64,000 nt of DNA, taken from the NCBI GenBank assembly GCA_016744395.1, contig JADGEK010000017.1, positions 1 through 64,000 on the forward strand. Direction: 5' to 3'. Shown piece by piece: positions 28,801 to 39,046 of this stretch. The position numbers and the translations under genes are program-made. Origin of the DNA: Gammaproteobacteria bacterium. Its GTDB lineage: Bacteria > Pseudomonadota > Gammaproteobacteria > GRL18. The stretch's first letter is position 1. Every line of letters begins with the position of its first letter. The notes under the pieces are model-generated. The model was not told the DNA's origin. It saw only the letters and a program-made list of their open reading frames with translations, and ran no database searches.

Positions 28801-29865
28801 ATGAAATTAACAAAATTAAGTGTTCATTACTGCTTTTGGTTTTTATTATTTTTAACTCCCGTGTCCCAGGCTCAGTCCTCTGTTCCAAATACCTTGTTGC
28901 TTGCAGATGATACTGAACAAAAGAGTAGATTTATAGGAGCATCGACACCTCAAAACATTCCTACTTTATCGATTGAGTCTCTTTTAGAGCAATTTGCTCT
29001 TAGTGGTTCAAACCAATTGTTTGATGGTACATTTATTTACTTATTTGAGGATAAAGTACAAACCGTTAAGGTCCATAGAAAGAAAAACGTCAATGGTCAG
29101 GTCGTAGAAGAATTTGTGCCAATGGATGGAGTACAAAAAAAGACTTCCAGATTATTGGAAAACCAGTATTGTTCACTGGATAATGAATGGCAATATCAGT
29201 TCCAGGCAATTTCATCCAGTTTTCCATTTCGTGTCAACAATCATTATCAAAACTTATTACAAAACTACAATTTTGCTTTTTCTGGAATTGAAACAGTTGC
29301 AGGCATCTCAGCGATCAGTATTATAATTAAGAGTAAAGATCCTTATCGATATGGTTATCAACTTTGGTTTGAACCAAAGACAGCCACTTTATTAAAATAT
29401 AAATTGGTTGATCATAACGATCAGTCCATTGAACAATATCTTTTTACAGACATAGCAATTCAAGAACGTTCAGATTCACCTGTCAATGAAAGTCAGGCGG
29501 CTTTATGTCATGAACAATATAAAGGTATGAATGCTGCTTTTAAAGAGTATTTCTATCTCAATAAAGTGCCTGCTGGTTATAATCTGGTTTCGTTTCGTAA
29601 AGGGACTATTTACAACACTGAACGACAGGCTTATCAATTTCAACTGAGTGATGGTTTATCATCTGTTTCTATTTTTATTGAAGATAAGAAGGATTCCAAT
29701 CAAGCCATTAATGGCGTAGTGAAACTTGGACCTGTCAACATTGCAGGCAAAAGCGTAGGAAAACACCAGATCACGATTATCGGTGCCATTCCTATCGTCA
29801 GTGCCTTACATTTTATTAAAGCGGTTAAACGACCGAACCACAAGGTAAGTAAAATCAATGATTGA
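28801..29865 (+). CDS. rseB: RseB (MucB) sigma-E regulatory protein
   Basis: A 354-residue periplasmic protein with a signal sequence (about 1-24, ending QAQ). The lipid-sensing domain pattern NQLFDGTFIYLFEDKVQTVKVHRK and the C-terminal domain ending IGAIPIVSALHFIKAVKR fit RseB/MucB. It binds RseA and shields it from DegS. It overlaps rseC by 8 bases and follows rseA by 131 bases. Confidence 0.93.
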   Translation: MKLTKLSVHYCFWFLLFLTPVSQAQSSVPNTLLLADDTEQKSRFIGASTPQNIPTLSIESLLEQFALSGSNQLFDGTFIYLFEDKVQTVKVHRKKNVNGQVVEEFVPMDGVQKKTSRLLENQYCSLDNEWQYQFQAISSSFPFRVNNHYQNLLQNYNFAFSGIETVAGISAISIIIKSKDPYRYGYQLWFEPKTATLLKYKLVDHNDQSIEQYLFTDIAIQERSDSPVNESQAALCHEQYKGMNAAFKEYFYLNKVPAGYNLVSFRKGTIYNTERQAYQFQLSDGLSSVSIFIEDKKDSNQAINGVVKLGPVNIAGKSVGKHQITIIGAIPIVSALHFIKAVKRPNHKVSKIND

Positions 29866-30400
29866 GGAACAGGCTATTGTTGTTAAGTGTGACAGCAATT
29901 ATATTTGGGTTCAAACTCAGCGACAGTCCAGTTGTGGACACTGTTCTGTTAAAAGTGGTTGCGGAACACAGGTGCTTTCTAACGTCCTGGGCAATAAAGC
30001 AACTCTTGTTCGTTGTATCAATGCGATTAGGAGTCAATCTAATGATCAAACCTCAGAATTAAAAGCGGGGGATACCGTGATGGTCGGAATGAAAGAGTCA
30101 GCATTACTCAGTGGTTCATTGCTCATCTATTTTTTACCCCTTATATCTATGATGATAATGGGAGGAGGGGCTGTTATGGTTGCCCGCTTATTTTGGCCTG
30201 AAGGGATTGATACATTGTCGATTATATTTTCATTTTTGGGGCTATTCATGGGTTTATACCTTGCAAAATTTTATTTATATAAGGCTCAACATACAAATAG
30301 GAATTCTTCGGGTCAAATTGATAATCTTCAAAAATTTGAACCTGTCGTTCTGAAGAAAATAAGTTCAAAAACACATCCAGTCATAATGATGATGCCATGA
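29858..30400 (+). CDS. rseC: RseC/SoxR-reducing family membrane protein
   Basis: A 180-residue protein with a cysteine-rich N-terminal motif (SSCGHCSVKSGCGTQ, about 27-41) followed by two transmembrane helices (about 82-105 and 113-135). RseC positively modulates sigma-E and is related to RsxC-linked SoxR reduction. It completes the rse operon, overlapping rseB, and its stop overlaps the next small redox gene by 4 bases. Confidence 0.9.
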   Translation: MIEEQAIVVKCDSNYIWVQTQRQSSCGHCSVKSGCGTQVLSNVLGNKATLVRCINAIRSQSNDQTSELKAGDTVMVGMKESALLSGSLLIYFLPLISMMIMGGGAVMVARLFWPEGIDTLSIIFSFLGLFMGLYLAKFYLYKAQHTNRNSSGQIDNLQKFEPVVLKKISSKTHPVIMMMP

Positions 30401-30636
30401 AACAATTCAAGTTTTTTTACAGAAACGGCTGCCATTTATGTGAAGACATGTATCAACTTATTCAGCCCTATGAAAAATTAAATAAAATTGCAGTTGAAAA
30501 GTTAAATATTGACAAAGATCCTGACCTGTATATTAAGTATAATTTATTAATCCCTGTTCTCTCGGATGCAGATGAAAATGAAATTTGCCATTATTTTTTT
30601 GATAAGCACAGTTTTGAACAGATTCTAAGTAATTAA
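30397..30636 (+). CDS. Glutaredoxin-like protein (DUF836 family)
   Basis: A 79-residue thioredoxin-fold protein with a CHLC redox motif at C12/C15, followed by a conserved-looking cis-proline segment IPVLSDADENEI. It fits the DUF836 glutaredoxin-like family often found at the end of the rse operon. It overlaps rseC by 4 bases. The substrate is unknown; a disulfide partner of RseC is possible but unproved. Confidence 0.82.
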   Translation: MKQFKFFYRNGCHLCEDMYQLIQPYEKLNKIAVEKLNIDKDPDLYIKYNLLIPVLSDADENEICHYFFDKHSFEQILSN

Positions 30637-30731
30637 TACCCCATCTTATCGACATTATCTCCACTTTTTACCTGATTTTTGTTATGATCCAGCGCTTGTT
30701 TATTACATAAGAAAGATTTTCTGGAGATTGA

Positions 30732-32534
30732 GTGGCTGAATTAGAGTTTATACGTAATTTTTCAATTATTGCCCATATTGACCATGGTAAATCAACATTG
30801 TCCGATAGGATTATCCAGATTTGTGGTGGTTTAAGTGATCGTGAAATGCAGGCGCAGGTCCTGGATTCTATGGATATTGAACGTGAGCGTGGTATCACGA
30901 TTAAGGCACAAAGTGTCTCACTGGATTATATTGCTCAAGATGGTAATACCTACCAACTCAATTTTATTGATACGCCTGGACATGTCGATTTTTCTTATGA
31001 GGTTTCCCGCTCGTTAGCAGCCTGTGATGGTGCATTATTGGTTGTGGATGCTTCTCAAGGTGTTGAAGCACAAAGTGTTGCGAACTGTTATACCGCAATT
31101 GAACAGGGGCTTGATGTTTTACCTGTTTTGAATAAAATTGATTTACCTGCAGCAGATCCTGATAAAGTTATCACGGAAATTGAAGAAGTCATTGGCCTTG
31201 ATGCTATGGAAGCACCACATTGCAGTGCAAAAACGGGTGAGGGTGTTCCAGAGTTACTTGAATATCTAGTGAAACACATCCCTGCTCCACAAGGCGACAG
31301 AGAAGCCCCATTAAAGGCATTAATTATTGATTCCTGGTTCGATTCTTATCTCGGTGTTGTTTCCTTAGTTCGGGTAATGCAAGGCACTATAAAACGTCGA
31401 GATAAAATGCAAGTCATGTCGACAGGGCGTGCCCATACTGTCGATGGCGTTGGTATATTTACCCCCAAGCGTGAAGCAAAAGAGTTGTTGACTGCCGGCG
31501 AAGTCGGCTATGTTATTGCTGGTATCAAAGACATTTACGGTGCGCCTGTCGGTGATACATTAACCACGTCTCATCATCCTTGTGATGAACCTCTAGAAGG
31601 GTTTAAGGAAATTCAACCTCGTGTTTTTGCGGGCCTTTTTCCTGTCACTTCCGATGATTATGAAGGCTTGCGTGATGCCTTATCAAAGTTAAAACTGAAT
31701 GATGCAGCCTTATTTTTTGAACCCGAAATTTCACAGGCATTAGGCTTTGGTTTCCGCTGTGGTTTTCTTGGAATGCTGCATATGGAAATCATACAGGAAA
31801 GACTTGAACGTGAATATGATTTAGATTTAATCACCACGGCACCTACCGTTATTTTTGAAGTGTTAACGACTAAAGGTGAAACGATTAAAGTTGATAATCC
31901 AGCTGCTCTGCCCGAACGTTCAACCATTGATGAAATTCGCGAACCTATCATTTCTGCAAACATACTACTACCACATGAATATGTCGGTAATGTGATTGGT
32001 TTATGTATTGAGAAACGTGGTGTTCAGAAAAAGTTGCAGTATGTGGGTAATCAGGTCAATATGACCTTTGAAATGCCAATGAATGAAGTTGTCCTGGATT
32101 TTTTTGATCGATTGAAGTCTGTCAGTCGTGGTTTTGCTTCATTAGAATATCACTTTGAACGTTTTGAAGTTGCAAAGCTCGTTAAGATGGATATTTTAAT
32201 CAATGGCGAGCCTGTTGATGCACTCTCGTTGATTATCCATGAAGACCTGGCTTTAAGTCGAGGTCGTGATTTGACTGAAAAGATGAAAGAACTCATTCAA
32301 AGACAGATGTTTGATGTGGCGATTCAAGCTGCTATTGGTTCAAAAGTCATTGCTAGGACCAATGTTAAAGCACTTAGAAAAAATGTTACTGCAAAATGTT
32401 ATGGCGGTGATGTCAGTCGCAAAAGAAAATTATTAGAAAAACAAAAAGCAGGTAAAAAGCGCATGAAACAGGTTGGCAGTGTCGAAATACCTCAGGAAGC
32501 TTTTTTAGCTGTACTTCATATCGGTAAAGATTAG
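30732..32534 (+). CDS. lepA: Elongation factor 4 (LepA)
   Basis: A 600-residue translational GTPase that back-translocates or remodels ribosomes. The start is GTG at 30732. G-motifs: [14 protein letters not shown] (G1), [10 protein letters not shown] (G2), DTPGHVDF (G3), NKIDLP (G4). Domains up to the family-specific C-terminal domain ([25 protein letters not shown]) are complete, and length matches E. coli LepA (599). It starts the lepA-lepB-rnc-era-recO-pdxJ block. Confidence 0.97.
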   Translation: MAELEFIRNFSIIAHIDHGKSTLSDRIIQICGGLSDREMQAQVLDSMDIERERGITIKAQSVSLDYIAQDGNTYQLNFIDTPGHVDFSYEVSRSLAACDGALLVVDASQGVEAQSVANCYTAIEQGLDVLPVLNKIDLPAADPDKVITEIEEVIGLDAMEAPHCSAKTGEGVPELLEYLVKHIPAPQGDREAPLKALIIDSWFDSYLGVVSLVRVMQGTIKRRDKMQVMSTGRAHTVDGVGIFTPKREAKELLTAGEVGYVIAGIKDIYGAPVGDTLTTSHHPCDEPLEGFKEIQPRVFAGLFPVTSDDYEGLRDALSKLKLNDAALFFEPEISQALGFGFRCGFLGMLHMEIIQERLEREYDLDLITTAPTVIFEVLTTKGETIKVDNPAALPERSTIDEIREPIISANILLPHEYVGNVIGLCIEKRGVQKKLQYVGNQVNMTFEMPMNEVVLDFFDRLKSVSRGFASLEYHFERFEVAKLVKMDILINGEPVDALSLIIHEDLALSRGRDLTEKMKELIQRQMFDVAIQAAIGSKVIARTNVKALRKNVTAKCYGGDVSRKRKLLEKQKAGKKRMKQVGSVEIPQEAFLAVLHIGKD

Positions 32535-32584
32535 AAATATAATTTATTAAGCTCAGTTTAAAAAAAGAGTAAAAAGAGAAAAGA

Positions 32585-33448
32585 ATGGACTTTGATATTG
32601 CATTAGTATTAGTTGTTTTGACCCTTGTATCTGGTTTTGTGTGGTTGCTTGATAAGTTCTTATGGGAGAAAACTCGCACTGAAAAACAACAGGCTGAATT
32701 AGAGCGCAAGGGGAGTGACATCAGTGCGCAGGAGAGAGATGCATTATTAGCTGATCCCATTATTGTGGATTATGCTAAATCGCTTTTTCCCGTATTTTTT
32801 ATTGTTTTAATTCTACGCTCCTTTATTTTTGAACCTTTTAGAATTCCATCGCAATCTATGATGCCCAATTTATGGGTGGGTGATTTTATTCTTGTGAATA
32901 AATTCAGTTATGGAATACGTCTTCCTGTGTTAAACGCTGAAATTATCGATTCTGGTAAACCCAAAAATGGTGATGTTGCTGTTTTCAGATACCCTGTCAA
33001 TCCCTCAATTAATTTTATTAAACGAGTCGTGGGCATTCCAGGTGATCATGTTGTTTATAAAAATAAGTTATTGTATATCAATGATAAGCCTATGTTGCAA
33101 AAAGATTTGGGTCAGTATGCAGGCCAAGGCTCTGGTGAGAAAATGACTGGTGCTTCATTAAAATCAGAAAACTTACTTGGCGTGGATCACAATATTTTAC
33201 TTGAATTAAACAAGCCAGAACTCAGTCATATGTATCTCCCCGATTTTTACAAAAATGGTACGATAGATATGATTGTTCCAAAGGGTCAGTACTTTGTTAT
33301 GGGTGATAATCGTGATGGCAGTCACGATAGTCGTTTTTGGGGCTTAGTTCCTGAAGATCATTTGGTTGGCAAAGCCTTTATGATCTGGTTTAATTGGGAT
33401 GTGGGACATGGTCTGTTTTGGGAGCGTATTGGTAATGCCATTGAATAA
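32585..33448 (+). CDS. lepB: Signal peptidase I
   Basis: A 287-residue inner-membrane protease that removes signal peptides in the periplasm. Two N-terminal membrane segments (about 5-23 and 66-82) precede the catalytic domain. The Ser-Lys dyad is S91 (PSQSMMPNL) and K146 (FIKRVVGIPGD); the conserved MGDNRDGSHDSRFWG follows. It lies 50 bases after lepA. Length is slightly below E. coli LepB (324). Confidence 0.96.
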   Translation: MDFDIALVLVVLTLVSGFVWLLDKFLWEKTRTEKQQAELERKGSDISAQERDALLADPIIVDYAKSLFPVFFIVLILRSFIFEPFRIPSQSMMPNLWVGDFILVNKFSYGIRLPVLNAEIIDSGKPKNGDVAVFRYPVNPSINFIKRVVGIPGDHVVYKNKLLYINDKPMLQKDLGQYAGQGSGEKMTGASLKSENLLGVDHNILLELNKPELSHMYLPDFYKNGTIDMIVPKGQYFVMGDNRDGSHDSRFWGLVPEDHLVGKAFMIWFNWDVGHGLFWERIGNAIE

Positions 33449-33540
33449 TATTCTAAATTTACTATACTCCTATTTATCTTTGCCTATTTTTTTATAAATA
33501 ATCGTTGAATTTCAATACTTAAATTCAATAAGGAAAAAAA

Positions 33541-33927
33541 ATGTTAAATAAATGCTATAAGTTTCAAAAACAAAAAGGATTTACCTTTACTGGTTGGCTG
33601 TTTGTTATTTTTCTTGTTTTGTATTTTGCATATCTTACTATGATTACTGTTCCTTATTTGATTAGTAATAATACGATGAATAACATTTTAGAATCTTTAA
33701 AAGAAGAGCCTGGAATTACACAGAAATCCAAAAGTCAAATATTGAGACTCATTGAAAATCGTATGGTGATCAATCAAGTACGTGATATTCCTAAAGAGGC
33801 TTTTGAAATCGTAAAAGAAGGTAATACAGTGACCGTTTATTTGGAATATGATGATAAAATTAAGTTTATGAAAAATGTATTTATTGTTATTGAACGTAAT
33901 AAAGAAATTGAATTGATTCGTAATTGA
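33541..33927 (+). CDS. DUF4845 membrane-anchored protein
   Basis: A 128-residue protein with one N-terminal transmembrane helix (about 16-40, FTFTGWLFVIFLVLYFAYLT) and a small C-terminal domain. Members of DUF4845 typically sit between lepB and rnc in gammaproteobacteria, as here. The function is unknown. The stop TGA overlaps the TTG start of rnc. The assignment rests on position, length and a pseudopilin-like N-terminus without a prepilin cleavage motif. Confidence 0.72.
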   Translation: MLNKCYKFQKQKGFTFTGWLFVIFLVLYFAYLTMITVPYLISNNTMNNILESLKEEPGITQKSKSQILRLIENRMVINQVRDIPKEAFEIVKEGNTVTVYLEYDDKIKFMKNVFIVIERNKEIELIRN

Positions 33928-34619
33928 ATACTAACTTAACCAGTCTTTGTCATAAGTTAGGTTACACTTTTAAAGACCTAAACTTACTAAAAACAGCACT
34001 GAGTCATCGCAGTGTCGGTAAGAATAATAATGAACGACTCGAATTTTTAGGTGATTCCGTTATTGGTTATGTCATGGCGGAAGAGCTTTACCTTCGATTT
34101 GAAAGTGAAAATGAAGGTAATCTCAGTCGCTATCGCTCTTTGTTGGTTAAGGGTGATACGCTTGCAAGCATTGCCCGTCAAATGAATGTTGGGCAATATT
34201 TAAAGCTTGGTGGGGGCGAACTCAAAAGTGGTGGATTTAGGCGCGCATCAATTTTGGCCGATGCCATGGAGGCAATTATTGGTGCTATTACTCTGGATTC
34301 AGATATAGAGCAGGCCCGTCAATGTATTTTATTCTGGTATAAAGAGCGCCTGGATAATATCAGAACATTGGACTTAAAAGATCCCAAAACTCGCCTTCAA
34401 GAGCAACTTCAAGCAAATAAATTTGAATTACCCCAATATAAAGTGATTTCCGTTAATGGTAAAGAACATGCTCAGATTTTCCAAGTGGATTGTCATGTTA
34501 AAGAGCTTGCTTTAAGCATGACATCTGAAGGCAGTAGTCGAAGAGCTGCAGAACAAAAAAGTGCTGAATTAATGCTAGAACTTTTAATTGAACAGAAAAG
34601 CTTAAAGAATATAAAATAA
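33924..34619 (+). CDS. rnc: Ribonuclease III
   Basis: A 231-residue double-strand-specific endoribonuclease for rRNA and mRNA processing. The signature ERLEFLGDSVIGYVMAEEL carries catalytic E and D residues; the second metal-binding pair is in DAMEAIIGAI. The C-terminal dsRNA-binding domain (about 155-225) ends with GSSRRAAEQKSAELML. TTG at 33924, overlapping the previous stop, is the likely start. Length agrees with E. coli (226). Confidence 0.96.
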   Translation: MNTNLTSLCHKLGYTFKDLNLLKTALSHRSVGKNNNERLEFLGDSVIGYVMAEELYLRFESENEGNLSRYRSLLVKGDTLASIARQMNVGQYLKLGGGELKSGGFRRASILADAMEAIIGAITLDSDIEQARQCILFWYKERLDNIRTLDLKDPKTRLQEQLQANKFELPQYKVISVNGKEHAQIFQVDCHVKELALSMTSEGSSRRAAEQKSAELMLELLIEQKSLKNIK

Positions 34620-34697
34620 TTGATCTTAAAATTTATAGATATTTTATGATCAAATCTTCACTTACCTCATCCTAAAAATCAATCGAATTTACAAACT

Positions 34698-35627
34698 ATG
34701 ACAAACATGGAATACCCAGAAAATTACAGAAGTGGTTATGTTGCAATTATTGGACGTCCCAATGTCGGTAAATCAACATTACTCAATTATATTCTTGGAT
34801 TTCATTTAAGTATTACTTCAAAAAAACCTCAAACAACACGTCATCGTCTTTTGGGGATCAAAACAACAGAAACAGCCCAATCAGTTTATATTGATACTCC
34901 AGGTTTACATAAAAAGTATAAAGGTGCCATTCATACCTATATGAACAAAGAAGCAATGTCAACGTTGCAAGATGTTGATGTTATCGTTTTTGTTGTTGAT
35001 GGAATCAAGCTGACTTCAGAAGACGAATACGCTATTGAACTATTAGAAAAGTGCGATCAGCCTATCATTTTAGCGGTCAATAAAGTAGACAAAATTAAAG
35101 ATAAAGAAATACTATTACCATTTATTGAAGATTTAAGCCAGCGTCTGTCTTTTGCACAGATCGTTCCAGTTTCAGCGTCTAAAGGAAGTAATGTTGCAGA
35201 ATTAGAAAAACACATTGAATCCCATCTAAACTTATCTGTTGCTTACTTTCCAGAAGAACAAATTACTGATAAATCAGATCGATTTCTTGCTTCTGAGCTC
35301 ATTCGCGAAAAATTAATGAGATTATTAGGTCAAGAGCTTCCATACGCTATTGCGGTTGAGGTTGAAGCTTTTGAAGAAGAAGCCTCGATCATTAAAATTT
35401 CAGGAATCATCTGGGTTGAGCGAAGTAATCAGAAAAGTATTATTATTGGTAATAAAGGCCATCAACTCAAAGAAGTGGGTAAGCAAGCTCGAATTTCGAT
35501 GGAAAGACTGTATGATAAAAAAGTATTTCTAAAACTTTGGGTAAAAGTGAAAGAAGGCTGGTCTGATGACCAAAAAGCATTGAAAAGCCTGGGTTACTTT
35601 GATTCGCTCAATACAGAAGAATTTTGA
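34698..35627 (+). CDS. era: GTPase Era
   Basis: A 309-residue GTPase for 16S rRNA maturation. G1 is GRPNVGKSTLLN, G3 DTPG, and G4 NKVD; the C-terminal KH domain (about 225-285) binds rRNA with the IIIGNKGHQLKEVGKQAR stretch. Adjacent rnc and recO preserve the rnc-era-recO order. Length close to E. coli Era (301). Confidence 0.97.
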   Translation: MTNMEYPENYRSGYVAIIGRPNVGKSTLLNYILGFHLSITSKKPQTTRHRLLGIKTTETAQSVYIDTPGLHKKYKGAIHTYMNKEAMSTLQDVDVIVFVVDGIKLTSEDEYAIELLEKCDQPIILAVNKVDKIKDKEILLPFIEDLSQRLSFAQIVPVSASKGSNVAELEKHIESHLNLSVAYFPEEQITDKSDRFLASELIREKLMRLLGQELPYAIAVEVEAFEEEASIIKISGIIWVERSNQKSIIIGNKGHQLKEVGKQARISMERLYDKKVFLKLWVKVKEGWSDDQKALKSLGYFDSLNTEEF

Positions 35628-35724
35628 ACGTCTTTTTTTGCTGAAATTATTGCCAATAATTATTATTTATGGCTTTTCTTTAGAGATTTTATTAAGGACT
35701 TTTATTGAGGACTGATTCAGACCT

Positions 35725-36600
35725 ATGATCCAAGGTTCTAAAATAACGTTGAATAACAAATCAGCTGTTGTTCTTCATTCCTATAATTATCGCGATTCCA
35801 GCCTGATTATAAATTTTTTTCTCAGTGAATACGGGTTGGTGAGTGCAATCGCAAAGGGTGTCAAAGGTAAAAAATCTAAGCACAACCTATTTATTCTTTT
35901 ACAGCCATTTCAACGTCTTACAATTTCCTTAACAGGGAAGCAAGAACTTTTAATTCTCACTTCCGTTGAATTTAACCCATTGAGCAATCAACCTGATTTT
36001 CAATTTGACTCTCATAGCGGCACTGATCACATCGACAATAATCACAGCGATATTAATCGTAGTGCCTTGGATTCTAATAGTAAAGTTTCATTGCAACGCT
36101 GGGAGTTATCTGGAAAGTCTCTTTATTGTGCTTATTATTTAAATGAGTTGTTACTTCGATTATTACCTACGCATACCGATTGTCATGAAATTTTCACCCT
36201 ATATGAGAAAACTCTAGAAATTCTTTCTCATTTATCAACGTCACACATTTCAATTCATTATGAAATACCATTAAGACTTTTCGAATTGAAATTATTGGAA
36301 TACCTTGGTTATGGCCTTAATCTTAATTGTGATGTGCAAACAGATTTACCCATTGATATTCATAAACAATATTATTATATACTTGATGCTGGCCCCATTG
36401 AAAAAAAGCCACAAGGCATAAAAAATTTAGCGATAAGTGGTCATACTTTAATTAATCTAGCAAATAATCAATTTACTGATCAGAAAACCTTGCAAGAAAG
36501 TAAACAACTATTAAAATGGGCGCTTGCTGAACATTTGGGTGATAAACCACTTAAAAGTCGTGAAATATTTAAACAGCTTTATCGATCAAACTTAAAGTAA
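35725..36600 (+). CDS. recO: DNA repair protein RecO
   Basis: A 291-residue protein of the RecFOR pathway that loads RecA onto SSB-coated gaps. The N-terminal OB-fold begins KSAVVLHSYNYRDSSLIINFFLSEYGLV. Compared with the usual length of about 240, it carries an insertion at about 91-125 rich in Asp, His, Asn and Ser (low complexity). The C-terminal part DKPLKSREIFKQL is typical. It lies between era and pdxJ. Confidence 0.93.
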   Translation: MIQGSKITLNNKSAVVLHSYNYRDSSLIINFFLSEYGLVSAIAKGVKGKKSKHNLFILLQPFQRLTISLTGKQELLILTSVEFNPLSNQPDFQFDSHSGTDHIDNNHSDINRSALDSNSKVSLQRWELSGKSLYCAYYLNELLLRLLPTHTDCHEIFTLYEKTLEILSHLSTSHISIHYEIPLRLFELKLLEYLGYGLNLNCDVQTDLPIDIHKQYYYILDAGPIEKKPQGIKNLAISGHTLINLANNQFTDQKTLQESKQLLKWALAEHLGDKPLKSREIFKQLYRSNLK

Positions 36601-36691
36601 AATCCTTTAGCTAAGCTGTTGATAAGTTATATTAACTACTATTAGCATAAAAAGTGATTTTCTTAATTAATACATAGTGAGAGGACAAATA

Positions 36692-37435
36692 ATGAATCAC
36701 ACTGCACCTATTTTACTCGGGGTCAATATTGATCACATTGCAACTTTAAGACAGGCAAGAGGAACCCGATATCCTGATCCTGTAAAAGCGGCTATGGATG
36801 CTGAGTTTGCTGGTGCAGATGCCATTACTTTGCATTTAAGAGAAGACCGGCGTCATATACAAGATCGTGATGTTTATCTTATTAGTGATGTACTTCAAAC
36901 TCGTATGAATCTGGAAATGGCTGTGACCAATCCCATGCTGGATATAGCTGAAAAAGTGAAACCATCAGATTGTTGTTTAGTGCCTGAAAAACGTGAGGAA
37001 CTGACTACTGAGGGTGGTTTAGACGTTGCTTCTCAGATAACTAAGATGACAGAGGCCTGTCAAAGACTCGCAGAGGCTAATGTTCGAGTTTCTTTATTTA
37101 TAGATGCCGATAAAAGACAAATTGATGCTGCAGTTCAAGCCAAAGCACCAGTTATTGAAATACACACAGGGCATTATGCTGATTTACAAGGCGTTGAACA
37201 AGCGCGTGAATTTCAGCGTATTAAGGAAGGCGTTTTATACGCAAAATCTCTGGGCTTACATGTGAATGCAGGGCATGGTCTGCATTATCATAATGTTCAC
37301 GCTATCGCGGCATTAGCAGATATAGAAGAGCTTAATATTGGTCATGCTATCATAGCTCAAGCCTTATTTTGTGGATTAGACAGTGCAGTTAAAGAAATGA
37401 AAGCTTTGATGTTAACTGCCAGAAGTGGTGCTTAG
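36692..37435 (+). CDS. pdxJ: Pyridoxine 5'-phosphate synthase
   Basis: A TIM-barrel enzyme of 247 residues that condenses 1-deoxyxylulose 5-phosphate and aminoacetone phosphate. Segments: [46 protein letters not shown], and [20 protein letters not shown] is correctly spaced before ATG 36692, which is preferred to the in-frame GTG at 36677. Length matches E. coli PdxJ (243). Confidence 0.96.
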   Translation: MNHTAPILLGVNIDHIATLRQARGTRYPDPVKAAMDAEFAGADAITLHLREDRRHIQDRDVYLISDVLQTRMNLEMAVTNPMLDIAEKVKPSDCCLVPEKREELTTEGGLDVASQITKMTEACQRLAEANVRVSLFIDADKRQIDAAVQAKAPVIEIHTGHYADLQGVEQAREFQRIKEGVLYAKSLGLHVNAGHGLHYHNVHAIAALADIEELNIGHAIIAQALFCGLDSAVKEMKALMLTARSGA

Positions 37436-37489
37436 CAATTTTTTTAGCATACTTATTTATATATAGTGAAACCAAGATATTGATTTAAT

Positions 37490-38308
37490 ATGAACTTCAT
37501 GAAAACATTATCGATTCAAGAAAATTTCAATCGACTACGTACCAACAAAATATTTGAATTTTTTGTTATTTCTATCATCATTTTTTCTGCCCTGGTTATC
37601 GGTGCAAAAACCTATGATATCTCGCCAACCACTCTATGGCTTATTCATCTACTGGATTGGTTTATTACCTTCTTCTTTTTAACCGAAATCATTATACGTT
37701 TTATTGGAGAAGAGCATAAGAAAAGCTTTTTTAAACATGGCTGGAATATTTTTGATACGCTTATTGTTATTATGAGTTTAATACCTGTCGAGGACAGTGA
37801 GTTGGCTATTATCGGGCGTCTCATACGTATTTTCCGTGTCTTAAGAATGGTTTCTATCATTCCAGAACTGAAAATGTTACTTAATTCATTGCTTATTGCA
37901 TTACCTCAATTGGGCTATATTGTTGCCTTGATGTTCATCATATTTTATATCTATGCGGCTATTGGAAGTACATTTTTTGCAACTATTAATCCTGTGCTAT
38001 GGGATGATATTGCTATCTCTATGTTGACTCTTTTTCGAGTGATGACTTTTGAAGACTGGACGGACGTCATGTATGAAACTATGGCTGTTTACCCATTAAG
38101 TTGGATTTATTATCTTAGCTTTATCTTTTTCACTGCATTTGCTTTTTTAAATATGGTAATCGGTGTTGTGGTTAATGTTTTAAACGAAGAGCACGAAAAA
38201 ATTCGTGAAGAAGAAGAAAAAAATATGCAGCATGTGACTCTTGAGGAACTGGACAAGAAAATTGATGAGTTGAAACAATTAATCTTACTTAGAGATTCCT
38301 CATCTTAG
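37490..38308 (+). CDS. Voltage-gated-type bacterial cation channel (single-domain, NaChBac-like)
   Basis: A 272-residue six-helix ion channel of the bacterial sodium-channel type. S4 carries regularly spaced arginines R110, R113, R116, R119 (GRLIRIFRVLRM). The pore filter is TFEDWTD at 186-192, in place of TLESWS of sodium-selective relatives; acidic residues at three positions resemble the calcium-selective engineered channel (TLDDWSD). The C-terminal tail (about 230-268) is an acidic coiled coil, as in tetrameric bacterial channels. It is 54 bases after pdxJ, probably not in its operon. Ion selectivity is inference. Confidence 0.88.
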   Translation: MNFMKTLSIQENFNRLRTNKIFEFFVISIIIFSALVIGAKTYDISPTTLWLIHLLDWFITFFFLTEIIIRFIGEEHKKSFFKHGWNIFDTLIVIMSLIPVEDSELAIIGRLIRIFRVLRMVSIIPELKMLLNSLLIALPQLGYIVALMFIIFYIYAAIGSTFFATINPVLWDDIAISMLTLFRVMTFEDWTDVMYETMAVYPLSWIYYLSFIFFTAFAFLNMVIGVVVNVLNEEHEKIREEEEKNMQHVTLEELDKKIDELKQLILLRDSSS

Positions 38309-38594
38309 TTGGTGAAATATAATTTTTTATTCAAAAATATATGCTGTCGATAAAATAAATTGCAATTTTTCTAATGATTGTATTTACAAATAAATAATAA
38401 AGGACTATTGTTGATTATATGTGAGCTGGTTCTCATTTTTATGAGTATTTGTTCATTGTTGAATATTATAGAGAGTATGTTCACAGATTTTGTCCTTTTT
38501 AAGTCTTAGACTGAACTTTAAAGGATTTAGATATAAGGATATTCTCGTCTTTGACTTTTAATTACTGTAAATATTCAGTATGAGGACAGAAGAT

Positions 38595-38654
38595 ATGATG
38601 ACTTTGTTCGTTTTAGCGTGTGTGTTTTTGGTTCTTATTACCGTTCCTGTGTAG
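38595..38654 (+). CDS. Candidate 19-residue hydrophobic micropeptide
   Basis: ATG-ATG followed by MMTLFVLACVFLVLITVPV and stop, a typical single transmembrane segment, with GAGGA eight bases upstream of the ATG. It is far too short for a domain assignment. A hairpin 46 bases downstream could be its terminator. Could be a small membrane protein, a leader peptide or chance; conservation would decide. Confidence 0.35.
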   Translation: MMTLFVLACVFLVLITVPV

Positions 38655-38700
38655 AAGACTTTATTTAAAATTGCGCTTTTTAGACCTTCCTATATTGATT

Positions 38701-38738
38701 GGCAAAACACTTTTGTCTTCTCAAAGACATTGTTTGCC
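38701..38738. terminator. Nested hairpin, possible terminator
   Basis: GGCAAA pairs with TTTGCC, and internally TGTCTT pairs with AAGACA around CTCA. No U-tract follows on the plus strand; on the minus strand no T-run is present either. It may terminate the micro-ORF transcript or be another structured element. Confidence 0.35.
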
Positions 38739-39016
38739 ATAAAGTTACAAATAACTTCAATGATTAAACTTTGACTTTTATACTGCGCCTGTTTTTAAAA
38801 AGCATCAAGCCAATTTCAGTATTTTTTTTAAGAGAAATAATCCCTTCAAGTTTGCTTATCTAATAAAATTTATCAATTAACTCATTTCAAATGTTTATTT
38901 GATATTTCTCACTTATGCTGCGACCCGCCATAATTTAGATTTCTACATGTAATATTTTGAAAGAAAGTTAATGATAGTGCTCACTTTGAATGATATTTTT
39001 GTAAATTGTTATAGTT

Positions 39017-39046
39017 TTGTCATAATTTAAGTTACATTGCTATAGT
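39017..39046 (+). promoter_or_regulatory. Candidate sigma-70 promoter of the gsp operon
   Basis: TTGTCA at 39017-39022, 18-base spacer, TATAGT at 39041-39046. It points toward gspC (start 39158), giving a leader of about 105 bases. The match to the consensus is good but AT-rich surroundings make chance matches common. Confidence 0.5.
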
